From positions 1 through 5,110 of the forward strand of contig CALHQN010000337.1 in assembly GCA_938036585.1 (NCBI GenBank): a DNA stretch of 5,110 bases, read 5' to 3'. This stretch comes from an uncultured Campylobacter sp. Lineage in GTDB: Bacteria; Campylobacterota; Campylobacteria; Campylobacterales; Campylobacteraceae. The notes below the pieces were generated by a model. That model saw only the letters and a list, made by a program, of their open reading frames with translations. It had not been told where the DNA came from and ran no database searches. Below, one piece after another: positions 1 to 4,984 of the stretch (the stretch's first letter is position 1; the number at the start of each line of letters is the position of its first letter). A program made the position numbers and the translations under genes.

Positions 1-1
1 C

Positions 2-538
2 CTGCTTTTAAGGCGCATAGAGGGGCTGGTGAAATTTTTAAAAGCGCGTAAAATTTTAATATTTTTGCCGATGAGCTACGAGCCGAACGTTTTGATTTTA
101 AGAAAAAAGCTATCAAAAAGCTGCGAATTTTACGTTCCGTTTATGGTGGATATTAGTTTAAAAATGGTAAGATTACGTTTACCTTTTGAAATTTCACGCT
201 TTGGGTTGCGACAGACGTTGCCGCAAAACGGATATTTTAAAAAGGTCGATCTAGCCGTGGTTCCAGCTATCGGAGTGGATGGCGCAATGGCTAGAATAGG
301 ACATGGGAAAGGATTTTACGATATGTTTTTTTCAGGTCTGAAGTTTAAGCCCGCAATCGCGTTCGTGAGTATAAAAGACTGCTTTTGCAGCGAAATTTTA
401 TCGCTTAATCACGACGTAAGGGGCGATTTTTACATAACTCCGAGCCAAAATTACCTAAAAAGAGGAAAGTATGATAGATATTATAATCGCCTTGTGCGCT
501 CTTGCGGTGGGCGCTGGCATAGGATACTTAGTAGCTAG
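2..538 (+). CDS. 5-formyltetrahydrofolate cyclo-ligase family protein, 5' end missing
   Basis: By family, this enzyme uses ATP to convert 5-formyltetrahydrofolate to 5,10-methenyltetrahydrofolate in cytosolic one-carbon metabolism. The reading frame is open back to the window edge, so about 20-35 N-terminal residues, including the usual basic N-terminal ATP-contacting segment, are probably outside. A GTG at 29 is available, but it lies inside the expected fold and is unlikely to be the start. Visible landmarks are a strand resembling ILIFLPMSYEPNV (about 37-75 bp after that GTG), a K-MVRLRLPFE segment, and the family signature VPAIGVDGAMARIGHGKGFYD at about nt 260-322, which matches the VPxxxxDxxGxRxGxGxGxYD pattern that binds phosphate. 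The conserved fold appears to end at DFYITP near nt 445. The last ~30 residues are encoded in the region next to and overlapping rny and look unlike the family. GC is about 40% by hand count, lower than in downstream genes. Family assignment is firm; activity on folate is inferred. Confidence 0.87.
   Translation: MLLRRIEGLVKFLKARKILIFLPMSYEPNVLILRKKLSKSCEFYVPFMVDISLKMVRLRLPFEISRFGLRQTLPQNGYFKKVDLAVVPAIGVDGAMARIGHGKGFYDMFFSGLKFKPAIAFVSIKDCFCSEILSLNHDVRGDFYITPSQNYLKRGKYDRYYNRLVRSCGGRWHRILSS
461..466 (+). promoter_or_regulatory. Shine-Dalgarno sequence for rny
   Basis: AGAGGA lies 4 nt upstream of the ATG at 471. It fixes that ATG as the start, and the protein then begins directly with the expected N-terminal membrane helix. 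The site is inside the reading frame of the upstream cyclo-ligase gene, so translation of the two genes may be coupled. Confidence 0.7.
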
Positions 539-2024
539 AAAGATCAATAACGCCAATTACGATTTCTTCGTCGAACAAGCCAAAGCTAAAGCCAAAGCGA
601 TAGAATTTGAAGCCGAGGGCATCTTACGAAATTCTAAAATTTCGGTGCAGGAAGCGGAGTTTGAAGCGAAGAAAAAATACGACGAAAAATCAAGCAAATT
701 GCAGAAGGATTTTAATGTTAAATTTGACGAGCTCGGCAAAAAGGAGCGCGCGCTTCTAACCGAGCAAGAAATTTTAAAAGACAGCAAAAAAGAGCTCGAA
801 AGCGCCAAAAAAGAGGCGAAATTCCTCTACGAAGAGGGTTCGAATTTAAAAAGAAGCTATGAAGAGAAGCTCTCCGAGGCGCTTAAGGTGCTTGAGCGCG
901 TGGCGGGCTTTACGCAGGACGAGGCGCGCGCGCAGGTGCTTAAGAAGGTCGAGGAGCAAAGCCGTACCGACATCGCTCACATCGTGCGAAAGTATGAAGA
1001 GGAGGCCAAAAAAGAGGCGCGAAAAAAAGCGAATTATATTTTAGCGCAGGCTACGTCGCGCTTCGCGGGCGAGTTTGCGGCAGAACGGCTTATCAACGTC
1101 GTAAATATCAAAAATGACGAGCTTAAAGGCCGTATCATCGGCAAGGAGGGGCGCAATATAAAGGCGCTTGAGATGACCCTTGGCGTGGACGTCATCATCG
1201 ACGATACTCCGAATGCGATCATCGTAAGCTCGCACAATCTCTATCGCCGCGCCATCGCAGTTCGCGTCATCGAAACTCTTATCGAGGACGGCAGAATTCA
1301 ACCTGCACGCATCGAGGACATCTATAAGAAAATAAGCGATGAATTTGAAGCTAGCATCGCCGAAGAGGGCGAAAATATCGTAATGGATCTAGGACTTAGC
1401 AAAATTCATCCCGAAATTTTAAAACTCATCGGCAAGCTTAAATTTCGCGCCAGCTACGGGCAAAACGCCCTTGCGCACAGCCTTGAAGTCGCGCATCTTG
1501 CGGGCATCATCGCGGTAGAAACGGGCGGAGATCAAAAGCTAGCCAAGCGAGCAGGCCTGCTTCACGACATCGGCAAGGCGCTAACTCACGAGTATGAGGG
1601 CTCGCACGTAGATCTGGGCGCCGAGGTGTGCCGCCGTTACAAAGAGCATCCGATAGTGATAAACGCGATCTACGCCCACCACGGCCACGAGGAGGCGACC
1701 AGCGTAGAAAGCGCCGCAGTCTGTGCCGCAGACGCGCTAAGTGCCGCGCGCCCGGGCGCTAGACGCGAGGTTTTGGAGAGCTTTTTAAAGCGCGTTAGCG
1801 ACATAGAGGCGATCGCGATGAGTAAAACGGGCGTCAAGCAGGCCTACGCGATCAACGCCGGTCGCGAGATACGCGTCATCGCAAACGCTAAGCTTATGAA
1901 CGACGACGAGGCGGTTTTGGTTGCCAAAGAGATCGCTTCGGAGATCCAAGACAAGGTCCAATTCCCAGGCGAGATCAAGGTCAACGTTATACGCGAGCTG
2001 CGCGCGGTCGAGATAGCCAAATAA
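471..2024 (+). CDS. rny: Ribonuclease Y (membrane-anchored endoribonuclease)
   Basis: RNase Y cleaves single-stranded RNA and initiates mRNA turnover at the inner membrane in bacteria lacking RNase E as the main decay enzyme. The 517-residue product has the full family layout and normal length. Residues 3-23 form the N-terminal transmembrane helix. Residues ~28-190 are a long charged, Ala/Glu/Lys-rich coiled coil. Residues ~208-272 are a KH RNA-binding domain with the GxxG loop in GRIIGKEGRN (220-229). An HD hydrolase domain follows, with H336 (AHSLEV), H365-D366 (LLHDIGKA), H379, the HH pair at 403-404 (AHHGHEE) and D421 (AADALSAARPGAR). These are the metal-binding residues expected of an active enzyme. 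The conserved C-terminal tail, with AYAINAGREIRVI (458-470) and a final PGEIKVNVIRE segment, is present. The start is supported by an AGAGGA site. The gene overlaps the cyclo-ligase by 68 nt and is followed after 10 nt by the SYLF gene, suggesting one transcript. Confidence 0.98.
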   Translation: MIDIIIALCALAVGAGIGYLVARKINNANYDFFVEQAKAKAKAIEFEAEGILRNSKISVQEAEFEAKKKYDEKSSKLQKDFNVKFDELGKKERALLTEQEILKDSKKELESAKKEAKFLYEEGSNLKRSYEEKLSEALKVLERVAGFTQDEARAQVLKKVEEQSRTDIAHIVRKYEEEAKKEARKKANYILAQATSRFAGEFAAERLINVVNIKNDELKGRIIGKEGRNIKALEMTLGVDVIIDDTPNAIIVSSHNLYRRAIAVRVIETLIEDGRIQPARIEDIYKKISDEFEASIAEEGENIVMDLGLSKIHPEILKLIGKLKFRASYGQNALAHSLEVAHLAGIIAVETGGDQKLAKRAGLLHDIGKALTHEYEGSHVDLGAEVCRRYKEHPIVINAIYAHHGHEEATSVESAAVCAADALSAARPGARREVLESFLKRVSDIEAIAMSKTGVKQAYAINAGREIRVIANAKLMNDDEAVLVAKEIASEIQDKVQFPGEIKVNVIRELRAVEIAK

Positions 2025-2028
2025 GGAG
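2023..2028 (+). promoter_or_regulatory. Strong Shine-Dalgarno sequence of the SYLF gene, overlapping the rny stop
   Basis: AAGGAG begins inside the TAA stop of rny (2022-2024) and sits 6 nt before the ATG at 2035. It decides the start of the SYLF gene. It also leaves no room for a separate promoter between the two genes, so they should be co-transcribed. Confidence 0.75.
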
Positions 2029-2034
2029 CATAGA

Positions 2035-2622
2035 ATGAAAAAATTTATAATCGCTTTATCCTTGCTTTTGAGTGCGGCATTCGCTGAGGATGAGCTCATC
2101 ATCGATAGCGCCAGCGCCTACTCATCGGTAATGCGCACAAACTCGCAATACAAATACCTAGCGCAGCAAGCCCGCGCGATAGTGATCTTTCCGAGCGTCA
2201 AAAAGCTAGGCTTCATCATAGGCGGCATGTACGGCGAAGGGATCATCATCTATAATAACGACGGCGCGCGCACCGTAGGCGGCGCGGAGATCAGCAGCGC
2301 CAGCATCGGGCTTCAGATCGGCTACGAGGATAACTATTTGGTCATTTTCGTGATGAACGACGACGTGATCGAAAAGATGCGAAAGTCCCAAATCACGCTC
2401 TCGGGCGATGCGACGGCGGTCGCGGGTAACTACAGCGCGGACTCGGGCGCCATCGACGTGCTAAATCAAGATATGTACGTCTTTACGAACAAAGGCGGGC
2501 TGTTTGCGGGCGTGAGCCTAGGCGGCTCGGTGCTGGAGACCAAAAACGACCGCGCGTTTAATCCAAACACCGAGGGTTACGCGCTTTTGATGCGAGTAAT
2601 CGGCGCAGAGGGCGAGTATTGA
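2035..2622 (+). CDS. Exported SYLF-domain (Ysc84/DUF500) lipid-binding family protein
   Basis: The product is a 195-residue protein. Residues 1-17 form a short Sec signal peptide: a KK start, hydrophobic 4-14, and a cleavage site after AFA17. The rest is a single SYLF domain. Recognisable pieces are the helix around QYKYLAQQARAIVIFPSVKKLGFIIGG (38-64), GMYGEGIIIYNNDG (64-77), a central strand region SASIGLQIGYEDNYLVIFVMND (88-109), and the hallmark GGLFAGVSLGGSVL (154-167), where many relatives have SLEGSVL. The family binds phosphoinositides in eukaryotes. In bacteria, exported single-domain members are common but poorly characterised, so a periplasmic, membrane-associated role is inference. 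The start is set by AAGGAG overlapping the rny stop, giving a likely operon with rny. I recall no such gene between rny and dedA in C. jejuni, so it may be a lineage-specific insertion. Family assignment is firm and function is open. Confidence 0.92.
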   Translation: MKKFIIALSLLLSAAFAEDELIIDSASAYSSVMRTNSQYKYLAQQARAIVIFPSVKKLGFIIGGMYGEGIIIYNNDGARTVGGAEISSASIGLQIGYEDNYLVIFVMNDDVIEKMRKSQITLSGDATAVAGNYSADSGAIDVLNQDMYVFTNKGGLFAGVSLGGSVLETKNDRAFNPNTEGYALLMRVIGAEGEY

Positions 2623-2633
2623 GCGCAAATTTA

Positions 2634-2660
2634 AGCCTTTCGTGCTATTTCGTTAAGGCT
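2634..2660 (+). terminator. Possible weak terminator hairpin after the SYLF gene
   Basis: AGCCTT (2634-2639) pairs perfectly with AAGGCT (2655-2660), and CG/CG can pair inside after a small bulge. It lies 12 nt after the SYLF stop codon. No T-run follows, so a simple intrinsic terminator is not established. It could instead protect the mRNA end. Confidence 0.3.
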
Positions 2661-2683
2661 GCGACACGATAGAATTTTGCAGT

Positions 2684-2714
2684 TAAATTTTAACGCGCGG
2701 CGCGTTAAAATTTA
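2684..2714 (+). terminator. Perfect 14-bp inverted repeat, possible terminator or 3'-end hairpin
   Basis: TAAATTTTAACGCG (2684-2697) and CGCGTTAAAATTTA (2701-2714) are exact reverse complements around a 3-nt CGG loop. The stem has a GC-rich top and AT-rich base and can form from either strand. It sits 61 nt downstream of the SYLF stop. The AT-rich base supplies a short T-tract within the 3' arm (TTTA), but the next bases are GC-rich, so it is not a textbook intrinsic terminator. It is the strongest hairpin I see in the window and most likely marks the end of the cyclo-ligase/rny/SYLF transcript. Confidence 0.42.
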
Positions 2715-2846
2715 TGCGCGGTTTACGACGATGCGGTTGATTTCCTATGCAGTAGAGCGGCCGCCGCTTTGAGATAAGGTTTCGGTCTGTTTATAAGCGC
2801 CGCGTTCGTTTAAATTTGATCGCGTGCGGCTCGTAGTAAAACCGAG

Positions 2847-2883
2847 GCTAGGCTTTGAAATTTTACGCCGCGGCAAGCCTAGC
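2847..2883. repeat. 9-bp inverted repeat enclosing a GCCGCGGC palindrome
   Basis: GCTAGGCTT (2847-2855) is the exact reverse complement of AAGCCTAGC (2875-2883). The 19-nt interval ends in the 8-bp palindrome GCCGCGGC (2867-2874). A further copy of the same arm, GCCTAGCCT, occurs at 2993-3001 and could compete for pairing with AGGCTAGGC at 2845-2853. No function can be assigned. Confidence 0.4.
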
Positions 2884-3156
2884 GCAAATACGCTTAAGCT
2901 TAGCTGCGACAGGCACGGCGCCGATGTGGCGTGCTTAAAATTTCAGAGCCTGCGTTTTGCGCGAAGGGTTTAAAATTTTAAAATTTAGCGCTGCCTAGCC
3001 TGCGCTATTTAAATTTTACCGCACGCACGACGAGTAAAATTTCATATCGCTTTGAAGTTACGACCGGCTATCGCGCATAGCATTGCAGATGCCGAGACGA
3101 TGAGCGGCATAAGCTTGGAGCATAAAAGGAATATGTAGGCTTCGCGGTGCAGGAGA

Positions 3157-3186
3157 TCGCAACGGCTAAAAGCCGTGATCTTGCGA
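3157..3186. repeat. Two-step inverted repeat forming a bulged hairpin
   Basis: TCGCAA (3157-3162) pairs with TTGCGA (3181-3186). Inside it CGGCT (3163-3167) pairs with AGCCG (3171-3175) around an AAA loop, leaving a TGATC bulge at 3176-3180. Together this is an 11-bp bulged stem-loop. It is followed by GATGT (3205-3209) pairing with ACATC (3225-3229), so 3157-3229 could fold as a compact structured RNA. Transcription of the region is not shown. Confidence 0.35.
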
Positions 3187-3482
3187 GTGCTCGCGACGTC
3201 TTAAGATGTAAGCTTGCGATCGCGACATCGTGCGATCTGAAATTTAGAAATCAAATTTCAAAAACAGTGCAGCAGCGCCTGCTTTAAAACAGTCGCGCGG
3301 CAGTATTTAATCAGGCTGCTTAAAAAGTCGAACGGCCATTTTATAGAGCCACGATTGTAGAGCGAGCGAAGGAAGGTCGCGGGGCGGTATCCGTCTGCGC
3401 GGCATAAAGTGCAAACGCGCGCGTCTAAGATATCAAGCGGCGGTGCCGACGAGGCGCCTTGGGCTTTGAAATTAAAATTTAA

Positions 3483-3488
3483 TAGAAT
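3483..3488 (+). promoter_or_regulatory. Possible -10 element of a dedA promoter
   Basis: TAGAAT matches the TATAAT consensus at five of six positions. It sits in an AT-rich stretch from about 3466 to 3491, the composition expected of Campylobacter sigma-70 promoters, which lack a strong -35 box. It would give a leader of only about 10 nt. The assignment rests on position and composition only. Confidence 0.28.
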
Positions 3489-3494
3489 TTTACG

Positions 3495-3500
3495 AAAGGA
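3495..3500 (+). promoter_or_regulatory. Shine-Dalgarno sequence deciding the dedA start
   Basis: AAAGGA lies 4 nt upstream of the ATG at 3505. It favours that start over an in-frame GTG at 3409, which would add 32 non-hydrophobic residues, and over a second ATG at 3514. Confidence 0.6.
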
Positions 3501-3504
3501 ATTA

Positions 3505-4077
3505 ATGGAGTCTATGTTTGAAAACCTCCACACGTGGGGGTATCTGATACTATTTTTATATTCGCTGGGCGGAGGATTTGTGGCGCTTGCGGCGGCGGGC
3601 GTTTTGAGCTCGGGCGGCGAGCTAAACATCGGTCTTTGCGTGGCGATTGCGTGCGCGTCGAATTTTATCGGCGATTCGGGGCTGTTTTTGGTGAGCCGCT
3701 ACAACAAAAAAGAGATCATGCCCTATCTGCGCAAACAGCGCCGTAATCTCGCTCTGGCGCAGATCTTGTTTCGCAAATACGGCGATCGTATCATACTAAT
3801 TCAAAAATTTATCTACGGGCTTAAGACCCTCGTGCCCATCGCGATCGGTATTACGAAATATCCGTTTTTAAAATTTAGCGTCATCAACGCCGCAAGCTCG
3901 CTCGTCTGGGCGCTCGTGGTGGGGCTGCTAAGCTACTACGCGGGCGATTTCGTGCGCGGGCTTTACGAGCGGATCAAAGAGGCCCCGTGGATCGCGCCGC
4001 TAGTCTTGTGCACGATCGCCTTTGCAGTCGTGATGTATTTTCGCTTCGCCACGCGCAAAAAAGCTAGCCGTGGCTAA
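3505..4077 (+). CDS. DedA-family (VTT/SNARE-associated) inner membrane protein
   Basis: DedA proteins are inner-membrane proteins. Studied members take part in lipid-carrier or phospholipid translocation and support envelope integrity and proton-motive force; the substrate of this one is unknown. The 190-residue product has hydrophobic segments at ~10-33, ~40-63, ~95-115 (partly re-entrant), ~126-147 and ~161-180. It carries family features: the small-residue-rich GGGFVALAAAGVLSS (22-36), ASNFIGDSGLFLVSRY (51-66), corresponding to the conserved G-D/G-Y-x-x-G-R region, and KFIYGLKTLVPIAIGITKYP (101-120), corresponding to the F-x-R-x-x-P motif. The usual first Arg of that motif is not at its normal place; this looks like an epsilonproteobacterial variant. 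The start is chosen from AAAGGA four bases before the ATG. I recall dedA lying directly after rny in C. jejuni; here a SYLF gene and ~880 bp intervene. The 3' end overlaps the ribonuclease gene by 8 nt, implying co-translation. Confidence 0.9.
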   Translation: MESMFENLHTWGYLILFLYSLGGGFVALAAAGVLSSGGELNIGLCVAIACASNFIGDSGLFLVSRYNKKEIMPYLRKQRRNLALAQILFRKYGDRIILIQKFIYGLKTLVPIAIGITKYPFLKFSVINAASSLVWALVVGLLSYYAGDFVRGLYERIKEAPWIAPLVLCTIAFAVVMYFRFATRKKASRG

Positions 4078-4984
4078 AAAACTGATCCCGCTCGCAATTT
4101 TTGCAGCACTTCTTTTGGCGTTAAATTTCATCGCCGCTTCGCGCGAGCCGAAACAGGGGCAAGCCGCCAGCTCCAAGGTCTTGGGCGGCGCCCCTCGCGA
4201 CGCGACGACGAACGATCTTGCGAGTAAGAATTCCGATTTGGGCGGCGCTTCGCGCGATAAAAATACTGCCGCGAAGCACGAAAGCTCTTCACACAGAAAG
4301 CTTTCTAGCGAAAATTCTGAGCAGAGGCAGCCTCATAGAAAAAACGGCGCGCAAAACTCGCAAAATTTTTCGCAGCAAAATTCCGCCTCTGAAAATGAAA
4401 ATTTCGCGAGCAAAAACCGGGCCGCAGACCCCGGTGCCGCAATGGATCGCAGCGCCCATTCTAGCGTGGAAGCCGCAAAAGATCCCGCCGCTTCTAATTT
4501 GGGGGCCGCGAGAGATCCCGCCGCAGATATGAGTACGTCGTTTGCAAAAAATCCCTCCTCCGACCGCAGGGCGCGCACCTCGGGGAATTTTGCTTCGGAT
4601 CCGAACGGGCGTGCCGCAAGAAATTCCTACGAAAACCCGAGCGCCGCAACCGCGGATTCTCCTAGCTGCGTAAGCAGGGAGTGCGTGAGCGAACATATCC
4701 GCCGCACCGGCACTCTGCCCAAAAATTTCATCACGAAAAAGCAGGCGCGCGAGCTCGGTTACGGCGGCGGCGATCTGTGGCGATACGCGCGCGGTAAGAG
4801 CATCGGCGGCGACCGCTTCGGTAACTTCGAACGCAAGCTACCGGGTAAAAAGGGGCGGATCTGGCGCGAGTGCGACGTGGACTATGCAGGCGGCGCGCGC
4901 GGAGCGAAGCGGCTGGTGTTTTCAAACGACGGGCTGATATTCTACACCGCCGATCACTACGAGAGCTTCGAGCGCGTGCGATGA
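4070..4984 (+). CDS. Exported barnase-like guanyl-specific ribonuclease with long low-complexity linker
   Basis: Residues ~199-304 are a barnase-type ribonuclease (N1/T1/barnase fold), which cleaves single-stranded RNA preferentially after G. The domain aligns almost without gaps to Bacillus barnase: TLPKNFITKKQARELGY, RGKSIGGDRFGN, KLPGKKGRIWREC and TADHYESFERVR. Catalytic counterparts are present: K223 (barnase K27), E267 (E73, general base), R277 (R83), R281 (R87) and H296 (H102, general acid). The base-contact residue E60 is kept as E254, but R59 is F253. Residues 3-23 are a KK-initiated hydrophobic signal peptide or anchor, possibly cut after IAA23. Residues ~25-198 are Ser/Asn/Ala/Asp/Arg-rich, apparently disordered, with imperfect LGGAxRD and RDPAA repeats. 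Three cysteines occur (C200, C205, C268). The start is GTG: an in-frame stop lies at 4031 and no better start codon intervenes. No clear Shine-Dalgarno is seen, so the 8-nt overlap with dedA suggests coupling. The stop overlaps the barstar-like gene. An exported toxin or scavenging RNase is inferred. Confidence 0.92.
   Translation: MAKKLIPLAIFAALLLALNFIAASREPKQGQAASSKVLGGAPRDATTNDLASKNSDLGGASRDKNTAAKHESSSHRKLSSENSEQRQPHRKNGAQNSQNFSQQNSASENENFASKNRAADPGAAMDRSAHSSVEAAKDPAASNLGAARDPAADMSTSFAKNPSSDRRARTSGNFASDPNGRAARNSYENPSAATADSPSCVSRECVSEHIRRTGTLPKNFITKKQARELGYGGGDLWRYARGKSIGGDRFGNFERKLPGKKGRIWRECDVDYAGGARGAKRLVFSNDGLIFYTADHYESFERVR
4142..4663 (+). repeat. Low-complexity linker region with imperfect peptide repeats
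   Basis: This segment of the ribonuclease gene encodes ~174 residues dominated by Ser, Asn, Ala, Asp, Lys and Arg, with very few hydrophobics. Related units recur: VLGGAPRDATT (37-47), DLGGASRDKNTA (56-67), AKDPAA (136-141) and NLGAARDPAAD (143-153). At DNA level GATCCCGCCGC occurs twice, near 4481 and 4515. The pattern suggests expansion by short duplications followed by drift. Confidence 0.6.

Larger units (their letters stand above)
2623..3504 (+). other. Long gene-poor region with inverted repeats and dense AAATTTTA motifs
   Basis: I find no credible protein gene in these ~880 bp. All forward frames are broken by stops. The longest open stretches are frames around 2797-2970 and 3126-3287, each under 60 codons, with no good start site and no recognisable product. 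The region contains several perfect inverted repeats, listed separately. It also holds ten copies of AAATTTTA or its complement TAAAATTT, at 2685, 2706, 2858, 2936, 2971, 2973, 2979, 3011, 3035 and 3473, against about seven in the rest of the window. No tRNA or rRNA signature was seen. It may be a decayed gene, a structured untranslated RNA or non-functional spacer; the sequence alone does not decide. The last ~40 bp hold the dedA ribosome binding site and a possible promoter. Confidence 0.6.

Noticed and set aside
29..31. GTG as the start of the cyclo-ligase gene
   Set aside because: The frame is open upstream to the window edge, no Shine-Dalgarno of note precedes it, and the family normally has more N-terminal sequence. 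The gene is better treated as cut by the window.
830..850. GGTTCGAAT resembling a tRNA T-loop
   Set aside because: It lies inside the rny coiled-coil coding sequence and no cloverleaf arms surround it.
1785..2102. 105-residue reverse-strand open frame at the rny/SYLF junction
   Set aside because: It is antisense to the conserved C-terminus of RNase Y and the SYLF signal peptide; it is a shadow frame.
2797..2970. 58-codon stop-free stretch in the gap, in the same frame as dedA
   Set aside because: It has no start codon with a ribosome binding site. Several stops follow before dedA, and the translation is Arg-rich without family resemblance, so it is not listed as a pseudogene.
3126..3287. 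Short open frame of about 53 codons in the gap, with an internal GTG at 3147
   Set aside because: There is no convincing start or ribosome binding site and no recognisable product; the length is within chance expectation.
3409..3504. GTG at 3409 as an alternative start adding 32 residues to the DedA protein
   Set aside because: The added residues are polar and unlike the family, no ribosome binding site precedes this GTG, and AAAGGA lies just before the ATG at 3505.
3258..3629. 123-residue reverse-strand open frame overlapping the gap and the dedA start
   Set aside because: It overlaps the well-supported dedA coding region antisense, resembles no family I know, and has no clear start signal.
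4289..4696. 135-residue reverse-strand frame, and other alternate-frame ORFs in the ribonuclease linker region
   Set aside because: GC-rich low-complexity DNA leaves other frames open by chance. The barnase-encoding frame continues through here from signal peptide to catalytic domain.
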